Shown here: positions 55,417 through 60,442 of the stretch, piece after piece
How the letters are laid out: every line of letters starts with the position of its first letter
Position numbering within the stretch: the first letter of the stretch is position 1
Assembly: GCF_014196795.1 (NCBI RefSeq)
Contig: NZ_JACIEJ010000017.1
Span: forward strand, 1 to 60,442
Origin: Sagittula marina
Lineage (GTDB): Bacteria > Pseudomonadota > Alphaproteobacteria > Rhodobacterales > Rhodobacteraceae
Direction of reading: 5' to 3'
Length of the DNA stretch: 60,442 bases
The notes under the pieces: generated by a model
Databases searched by the model: none
Told to the model about the DNA's origin: nothing
The model's input: only the letters and a program-made list of their open reading frames with translations
Position numbers and translations under genes: made by a program

Positions 55417-56781
55417 ATGCCCCGCACCAAACGTCACATCGCCCGGAGCATCGCATATGCCGGCGGGTTTCTCGCCGCCGCCAGCTGCTCCGCGTGGTTT
55501 TGGCTGGAACATGATCGGCTTCTGACGCGACAAACCGAGCTGGCCAGCACCGTCTTGCGACTGGAACGTTTGACCGGCTACGTCGGCTTCATCCACGATT
55601 TCAAAAATGCCGTTTTGCGACCGGCGGAACCCGTATATCTTCAACGGGCAGAGGACCAGTTTGCCGCCGCCATGCAGACACTGGACGATCTGCAACAGAT
55701 TGCCCAGTCCGAGGCGCTGGACAGCGATCTGAGCGCCTATCGTGCGACATTGCTGAAATATCACGACCACCTCGTTTTGCTGCGCGAAACGCCATTTGAT
55801 TCATCCAACATCGCGGACGCCGATGCGCTTGTCCGTGTCAGGGACTCCGCCGCGCGCGAAAACCTCGATGCGCTCACCGCCCAGCTCAGCCGCGCGCTGG
55901 CGGACCGGGCGGCACCGGTCCAGCGAAACCTTATGGTCAGCTTGGCCATCTCGTTGATTTTGTTGACCCTTCTGGTGACCGATCAGGTGCAGAACGCGCG
56001 CATTCGTGCGGAGCGGGACCGTCTGGAAGCACGTCAACAGATGTTGGAGGCGGAACAGCGCCACAGCGAGGAACTGGCTCAGAGCCTGGACCAATTGCGA
56101 CAGCTCAACCGGGAACAGGCGGAATTCACCTATTCCATCTCCCACGACCTGAAATCGCCGACCATCACCGCGCGCATGCTGGTCGCGGCCCTCCAGGAAG
56201 ACCTGTCTCCCCGCTTGATGGCGCAGGATCAGGAGCTGCTGGACGATCTGGATCAGGTGCTGGGCCGGATGGCCATGCTGACCACTGACATGCAGAACTA
56301 CACCCAGGCGCTGAACACCGAAGAGCTGCGCGAAGATGTGTCCCTGGACGATGTGCTCGACGGTGTGATCGACGATCTGCGCGCCGACATCGCCAGCGCC
56401 GAGGTCAGCATCCAGCGCGCGCCGTTGCCAAGCCTGCAAGCCAGCCCGCACCAGATGCGCAACCTTTTGCAAAACTTGCTGCACAACGCGCTGAAATTCG
56501 CCCGCACCGACGCACCGCTGAAGATCGCCATTGGCGCCAGTGACGCGAAACCCGGTCACGTAGCCTTTTACATCGCCGACACTGGCATCGGTATCGCGGA
56601 AAATCAGCATGACGCGATCTTTCGTCCGTTTGCGCGGCTGCATCTGCGCGAGCAATTTGATGGCTCCGGACTTGGCTTGCCGATCTGCCTGCGCATCGCG
56701 CGGGCGCATGGCGGCGGCATCACTGTCGACAGCACCGAAGGCGCGGGCTCTACTTTCACAGTCACTTTAAAGGCCAGCTGA
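55417..56781 (+). CDS. Membrane-bound sensor histidine kinase
   Basis: The 454-aa kinase has two transmembrane helices (residues 11-30 and 171-189) enclosing a helical periplasmic sensor of about 140 residues. Next come a coiled-coil region (residues 195-235, Arg/Glu/Gln-rich), the dimerisation domain with the phosphorylated His243 in SISHDLKSPT, and the ATPase domain (N box NLLHNALKF, G1 DTGIGIA, G2 GSGLGLPI). The HDLKSP motif is shared with the kinase at 6245-7432. Its stop lies one base before the receiver start. The ribosome-binding site is weak. Confidence 0.92.
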   Translation: MPRTKRHIARSIAYAGGFLAAASCSAWFWLEHDRLLTRQTELASTVLRLERLTGYVGFIHDFKNAVLRPAEPVYLQRAEDQFAAAMQTLDDLQQIAQSEALDSDLSAYRATLLKYHDHLVLLRETPFDSSNIADADALVRVRDSAARENLDALTAQLSRALADRAAPVQRNLMVSLAISLILLTLLVTDQVQNARIRAERDRLEARQQMLEAEQRHSEELAQSLDQLRQLNREQAEFTYSISHDLKSPTITARMLVAALQEDLSPRLMAQDQELLDDLDQVLGRMAMLTTDMQNYTQALNTEELREDVSLDDVLDGVIDDLRADIASAEVSIQRAPLPSLQASPHQMRNLLQNLLHNALKFARTDAPLKIAIGASDAKPGHVAFYIADTGIGIAENQHDAIFRPFARLHLREQFDGSGLGLPICLRIARAHGGGITVDSTEGAGSTFTVTLKAS

Positions 56782-56782
56782 T

Positions 56783-57202
56783 ATGATCAAGCACTTGATG
56801 ACCATCGACGACGAACCCATCGACCAGAAAATGTACCGCCGTCTCATCAGCAAATCCGGGATTGTAGAAACCCTGCACCAACCCATGTCCGGGCAGGAGG
56901 CGCTGAATTTTCTCGCAGCGCCCGACTGCCCGAAAATCGACGCCATGCTTTTGGACATCAACATGCCGGGCATGAGTGGGTTCGATTTTCTGGAAAAGGC
57001 GCAGGCTGCGCATGGCAACAGCTTTGTGCGCTACGCGGTGTTGATGCTCTCGTCCTCCACCCGACGCCAGGATCAGGAACGCGCCGCCGCCTTCCCCATG
57101 GTCCAAGACTACCTGGCAAAGCCTCTCACGATCGAGGCCCTGGAAGCTATCGACAAGAAGCTGGCAGAGATAAACGCCTCCCCGGCTCAGTCCATTTCAT
57201 AG
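56783..57202 (+). CDS. Single-domain response regulator (CheY-like)
   Basis: The 139-aa receiver lacks an output domain. Residues TIDDEPIDQ form the acidic pocket, Asp58 in LLDINMPGMSGFDFLE is the phosphoacceptor, and LSSST and AKPL supply the Ser/Thr and Lys. It follows the kinase gene by one base and is the likely partner. It shares its LDINMPxMxGFDFLE core with the receiver at 5805-6248. Its last 16 bases overlap the convergent aminotransferase gene. Confidence 0.92.
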   Translation: MIKHLMTIDDEPIDQKMYRRLISKSGIVETLHQPMSGQEALNFLAAPDCPKIDAMLLDINMPGMSGFDFLEKAQAAHGNSFVRYAVLMLSSSTRRQDQERAAAFPMVQDYLAKPLTIEALEAIDKKLAEINASPAQSIS

Positions 57203-58395
57203 ACGGTCGAGACCACGGACCGGATGATTCGCGCGATCTGGGCACAGTCTGATTCGGAAAAGGTCAGGGGCAGTCGCATGTCCAGAAGCCCCCGCAACAC
57301 ACGGTCCGTGGCGGGCATCGGCTGGCTGGCCGCATAGCGCCAGGAGTCGTAGCGCGAGGTAAAGCCCACCGGCTCCGCCCCGCCGAACCACTTCAACTCC
57401 ACACCACGCGCCGCACAGCGCGACAGCACCTCGGTGACCTTCTCTGCCGGCCAATCCAGTAGCAAAAATTGGATCGATGACCCGACAGACCGCCCACGAG
57501 GATCGCGCGGGATCAACCGCAGGCCGGGCGTGTCGCGCAGTCCGGCCTCCACCACCCCATAGCGCGCATTCCAACGCGCCACCTGTGTCTCCAACCCGCG
57601 CAACTGCGGGCGCAGGATCGCCGCGCGCAGGTTATCCATGCGCCCCGAGACATTCGGCGTGTCATATTTCACCCGCTCGAACACCTCAGGCGCAGGCGCC
57701 GCGCGGTGGCGTTCATACAGCATGTAGGATCCCGACAGCAGAATGGCGCGCGCCGCGACCTCCTCATCGTCGGTCACCAGCAGGCCGCCTTCGCCGGAAT
57801 TCACATGTTTGTAGGTCTGCATCGAATAGCATCCGATCCGCCCGTGCCGACCGGAGGGCACCCCCTCCCAAACCGCGCCCATGGTATGCGCGCAGTCTTC
57901 GATCACCGTCACATCGGCTGCATCACAGATCGCCGTAAGCTGCCCCATGTCACACAGATGCCCGCGCATATGGCTGAGCATCAGCACGCGCACGTCCGGG
58001 GCGCTGACCTGCCGCGCCAGATCATCCAGGTCGATCACCAGGTCTTCGGTCACGCCGACAAAAACCGGTGTCGCCCCAAGGCTCGCGATCGCCCCGGGCA
58101 CCGGCGCGAGGGTAAAGGCATTGGTCAGCACCTTGTCGCCCGCCTGCACCCCCACCGCGCGCAACGCACATGCCAGCGCATATCCGCCAGAGGCCACCGC
58201 CACGCAAAACCGCGCGCCCACAATCTCGGCGAATTCTTCTTCCAGCGCCGCGGCCTCGGAAATTTCGTCGCCCACAGTGTTATAGCGATGCAGCCGCCCA
58301 TGGCGCAGCACCGCAAGCGCGGCGGCGATTCCCTCCTCGGGAATGGGCTCCTGCTGGGTGAAGGCGCCGGTAAAAGTCTCAAGAGTGTCTGTCAT
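57187..58395 (-). CDS. DegT/DnrJ/EryC1/StrS-type PLP aminotransferase
   Basis: The 402-aa protein belongs to the sugar aminotransferase superfamily, PLP enzymes that aminate keto-sugars for surface polysaccharides or other products. The PLP-lysine region is TYKHVNSGEGGLLVTDDEE, and the cofactor aspartate motif is VIEDCAHTMGA. The N-terminal TGAFTQQEPIP and the HMRGHLCDM segment are divergent from typical ArnB-type enzymes. No sugar dehydratase or glycosyltransferase lies adjacent, so the substrate is unknown. It overlaps the convergent receiver gene by 16 bases. Confidence 0.9.
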   Translation of the reverse strand: MTDTLETFTGAFTQQEPIPEEGIAAALAVLRHGRLHRYNTVGDEISEAAALEEEFAEIVGARFCVAVASGGYALACALRAVGVQAGDKVLTNAFTLAPVPGAIASLGATPVFVGVTEDLVIDLDDLARQVSAPDVRVLMLSHMRGHLCDMGQLTAICDAADVTVIEDCAHTMGAVWEGVPSGRHGRIGCYSMQTYKHVNSGEGGLLVTDDEEVAARAILLSGSYMLYERHRAAPAPEVFERVKYDTPNVSGRMDNLRAAILRPQLRGLETQVARWNARYGVVEAGLRDTPGLRLIPRDPRGRSVGSSIQFLLLDWPAEKVTEVLSRCAARGVELKWFGGAEPVGFTSRYDSWRYAASQPMPATDRVLRGLLDMRLPLTFSESDCAQIARIIRSVVSTVYEMD

Positions 58396-58485
58396 GACGG
58401 TATCTCGCGCGGATCACATGCGCAGGTCAATCACCTTCGCGCGCGACATAATTCACCGTTTTGGCAGACGCAAAATTCCACGGGC

Positions 58486-59169
58486 TCAGCCGATCAGCCG
58501 CCGCACCGCCTCGGCCAATTCATCGAAGTGGTCGATGGTCGCGTCGGGTTCCAGGGCCTTCACACCGTCGCCTTCGGGCGAGAACGTCACCAGAAGGCTC
58601 GGCACGCCTGCGTTGCGCGCGGTCTTGTGATCGGTGTCGCTGTCGCCGACCAGCAAAGACGCCCCCCGCGATCCGCCGCAACCGTCTACCGCCGCCCAGA
58701 ACGGTGCCACATCCGGCTTGCGCGTGGGCAGTGTATCGGCCCCGATCAGCGAGCCGAACAGATCCCGCACGCCAAGCGACCGCATCAGCTGCTCCGCCAT
58801 GGCCGCGGGTTTGTTGGTACAAATGCCCACCGCATAGCCATCGCGCCGCAGCCGCTCGACCGCCTCCACCGCTCCGGGGTACATGACGGTGTGCACGTCC
58901 AGCGCCCCGGCGTAGGCATCGAGCAGCGGCTGATACCACGCGTCGATCAGTTCGTCGGACAGGCGCCCGGCGCGTTCCAGCCCCGTGCTCAGCATCCGCC
59001 GCCCGCCGCGCACCGCGACGCCGGCATCCGACACCGGATCAAGCCGCGCCAAGCGCCGTTCCGCCTCTGACAGTTCCATCGCATCGAAACACACGTTCGC
59101 AGCGGCCACCAGATCGGTGCTGGTGTCGGCCAGGGTTCCATCGAGATCGAAAATTACACAAGGCGTCAT
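58486..59169 (-). CDS. gph: HAD-family phosphatase, phosphoglycolate phosphatase-like
   Basis: The 227-aa protein is a HAD hydrolase with a helical cap. The catalytic DxD is in IFDLDGTLADTSTDLVAAAN, the Thr/Ser motif II is in GICTNKPAAM and the lysine/acidic motif IV in LLVGDSDTDHKTAR. Length and the GTLADTSTDLVAAAN start resemble Gph, which removes phosphate from 2-phosphoglycolate, but substrate specificity in HAD proteins is often wrong by name. The start at 59169 follows gaggagc. It is divergent from glmU. Confidence 0.88.
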   Translation of the reverse strand: MTPCVIFDLDGTLADTSTDLVAAANVCFDAMELSEAERRLARLDPVSDAGVAVRGGRRMLSTGLERAGRLSDELIDAWYQPLLDAYAGALDVHTVMYPGAVEAVERLRRDGYAVGICTNKPAAMAEQLMRSLGVRDLFGSLIGADTLPTRKPDVAPFWAAVDGCGGSRGASLLVGDSDTDHKTARNAGVPSLLVTFSPEGDGVKALEPDATIDHFDELAEAVRRLIG

Positions 59170-59297
59170 GCGGTGCTCCTCAAAGCGTTGGTTAAACATG
59201 TGTCACACGTCGCAATCAAGCGTGAGAGCGGCCGCCTTGCCATGCGCAGTGAAACCTATAGAACGGCCCCAGTTAAAGAACAAACCGGATTGATTTC

Positions 59298-60442
59298 ATG
59301 CCTATTGCCCTGATTGTCCTCGGTGCCGGCAAAGGCACCCGGATGAACTCTGATCTCCCCAAGGTTTTGCACAAGATCGCCCATGCCCCGATGCTCTGGC
59401 ACGCCATGCGCGCCGGGCGCCCGCTGGAGCCGGAGGCCTGCGTGGTTGTCGCCGGTCACGGCGCCGACGCGGTGGAGGCCAGCGCCCGCGCCTACGATCC
59501 GATGGCCCAGGTGGTGCGCCAGGACGAACAGCTCGGCACCGCCCACGCGGTGGCGCAGGCGTTCCCCGCGCTCGAAGGCTTTGACGGCGATGCCATCGTG
59601 CTCTACGGCGACACGCCCTTCATCTCGGAGGCCACGCTGGAGGCCATGATGCAGGCGCGCCGGGCCCATGACGTGGTTGTCCTGGGCTTCGAGGCCGCAG
59701 ACCCCGGCCGCTACGGGCGCCTGGTGACCGAGGGCGACCAGCTTCTCAAGATCGTCGAATACAAGGACGCCAGCGCGGCCGAGCGCGCCCTCACCCTGTG
59801 CAACTCCGGCGTCGTGGCGGCGGACAAGACCACGCTGCAACAGCTCATCGCCGAGGTCGGCAACGACAATGCCTCCGGCGAATATTACCTCACCGACATC
59901 GTGGAAATCGCCCGCGCGCGCGGCCTGTCCGCGACGGTCGTGCGCTGCCCCGAGGCAGAGACCATGGGCGTCAACTCCCGCGCAGATCTGGCGGTGGCCG
60001 AGGCCGCGTTCCAGACCCGGATGCGGGCCGAGGCGCTTGACCTCGGGATCACGCTCGCCGCGCCGGAGACCGTCTTTTTCGGCTGGGACACGCTGATCGG
60101 CCGCGACTGCGAGGTTGAACAGAACGTGGTCTTCGGGCCGGAGGTCACGGTGGAATCCGGCGCCCGCATCCGCGCGTTCAGCCATCTCGAAGGCTGCCAT
60201 GTCTCGCGCGGCGCCGTCGTGGGGCCTTATGCCCGGCTGCGCCCCGGCGCGGAGCTGGCCGAGGACGTGCACGTCGGCAACTTCGTCGAGGTCAAGAACG
60301 CGCAGCTGCACGCCGGCGTCAAGGCCAACCACCTGACCTACATCGGAGACGCCGAAATCGGCGAAAAGACCAACATCGGCGCAGGCACCATCACCTGCAA
60401 CTATGACGGCGTGTTCAAGCACAAGACCACCATCGGCCGGAA
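59298..60442 (+). CDS. glmU: GlmU, bifunctional UDP-GlcNAc pyrophosphorylase / glucosamine-1-phosphate acetyltransferase (3'-truncated by window)
   Basis: GlmU makes UDP-N-acetylglucosamine for peptidoglycan and LPS. The frame is open from ATG 59298 to the right edge without a stop, so about 381 of some 450 codons are present. The N-terminal nucleotidyltransferase has LVLGAGKGTRMNSDLPKVLH, QLGTAHAVAQA and VLYGDTPFIS. After about residue 230 the left-handed beta helix begins (GPEVTVESGARIRAFSHLEG, GPYARLRPGAELAE), ending in the active-site region VEVKNAQLHAGVKANHLTYI and NIGAGTITCNYDG. The start has no strong ribosome-binding site visible. Its 3' end lies outside the window. Confidence 0.97.
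   Translation, partial: MPIALIVLGAGKGTRMNSDLPKVLHKIAHAPMLWHAMRAGRPLEPEACVVVAGHGADAVEASARAYDPMAQVVRQDEQLGTAHAVAQAFPALEGFDGDAIVLYGDTPFISEATLEAMMQARRAHDVVVLGFEAADPGRYGRLVTEGDQLLKIVEYKDASAAERALTLCNSGVVAADKTTLQQLIAEVGNDNASGEYYLTDIVEIARARGLSATVVRCPEAETMGVNSRADLAVAEAAFQTRMRAEALDLGITLAAPETVFFGWDTLIGRDCEVEQNVVFGPEVTVESGARIRAFSHLEGCHVSRGAVVGPYARLRPGAELAEDVHVGNFVEVKNAQLHAGVKANHLTYIGDAEIGEKTNIGAGTITCNYDGVFKHKTTIGR

Noticed and set aside
57706-59070. + strand open frame of about 450 codons
   Set aside because: It is antisense to the DegT-type aminotransferase and the HAD phosphatase, both with clear active-site motifs, and is His/Arg-rich without homology.
59256-60422. Minus-strand open frame of about 390 codons at the right edge
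   Set aside because: It is antisense to glmU, whose motifs are complete on the + strand. It is a shadow of a GC-rich gene.

Overview
The window looks like chromosomal DNA from an alphaproteobacterium of the Rhodobacteraceae, most likely the Roseobacter group. Three things point there: a Complex I (nuo) locus filled with small family-specific genes (DUF5333- and DUF5337-type proteins among others), an sqdBDC sulfolipid operon in the Rhodobacter order, and a complete leucine-degradation (liu) cluster. GC content is moderate to high and seems to rise towards the right end. I see no phage, no intact insertion sequence and no CRISPR array.

Layout, left to right. 1-4.5 kb: gene-poor flank, tRNA-Val(CAC), an extended HU-like protein, lon with a candidate heat-shock promoter, and a 54-aa protein. 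4.6-7.4 kb: an old-yellow-enzyme reductase and a receiver/PAS-kinase pair. 7.7-10.5 kb: sqdBDC (sulfoquinovosyl diacylglycerol synthesis). 10.5-16.7 kb: tgt, two overlapping related glycosyltransferases, a DEAD-box helicase and OsmC. 17.1-20.3 kb: rnj, coaX and birA, lying downstream of nuoN on the same strand.

20.4-41.9 kb: all fourteen nuo genes, transcribed leftwards from nuoA to nuoN, with thirteen extra same-strand ORFs inserted between them. These include two proteins ending in the same helix-hairpin-helix-like module, several small lipoproteins or membrane proteins, a cysteine-free carboxymuconolactone-decarboxylase-like protein and a 43-aa microprotein. One 61-aa gene on the opposite strand, with a bidirectional terminator, separates nuoA-F from nuoG-N, and another hairpin follows nuoE. 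The locus therefore probably makes at least two transcripts.

42.2-43.4 kb: a glutaredoxin-MauE fusion divergent from nuoA, and a small membrane protein. 43.4-55.2 kb: the liu cluster (isovaleryl-CoA dehydrogenase, methylcrotonyl-CoA carboxylase beta and alpha, methylglutaconyl-CoA hydratase, HMG-CoA lyase, an acyl-CoA synthetase) mixed with small secreted and membrane proteins, an ASCH protein and a GST. A palindrome lies just upstream of liuA. BirA from the nuo neighbourhood would biotinylate the carboxylase. 55.4-57.2 kb: a second kinase/receiver pair. 57.2-60.4 kb: a DegT-type aminotransferase, a phosphoglycolate-phosphatase-like HAD protein, and glmU running off the right edge.

All calls come from reading the sequence and recalled family knowledge. 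No database search was run.
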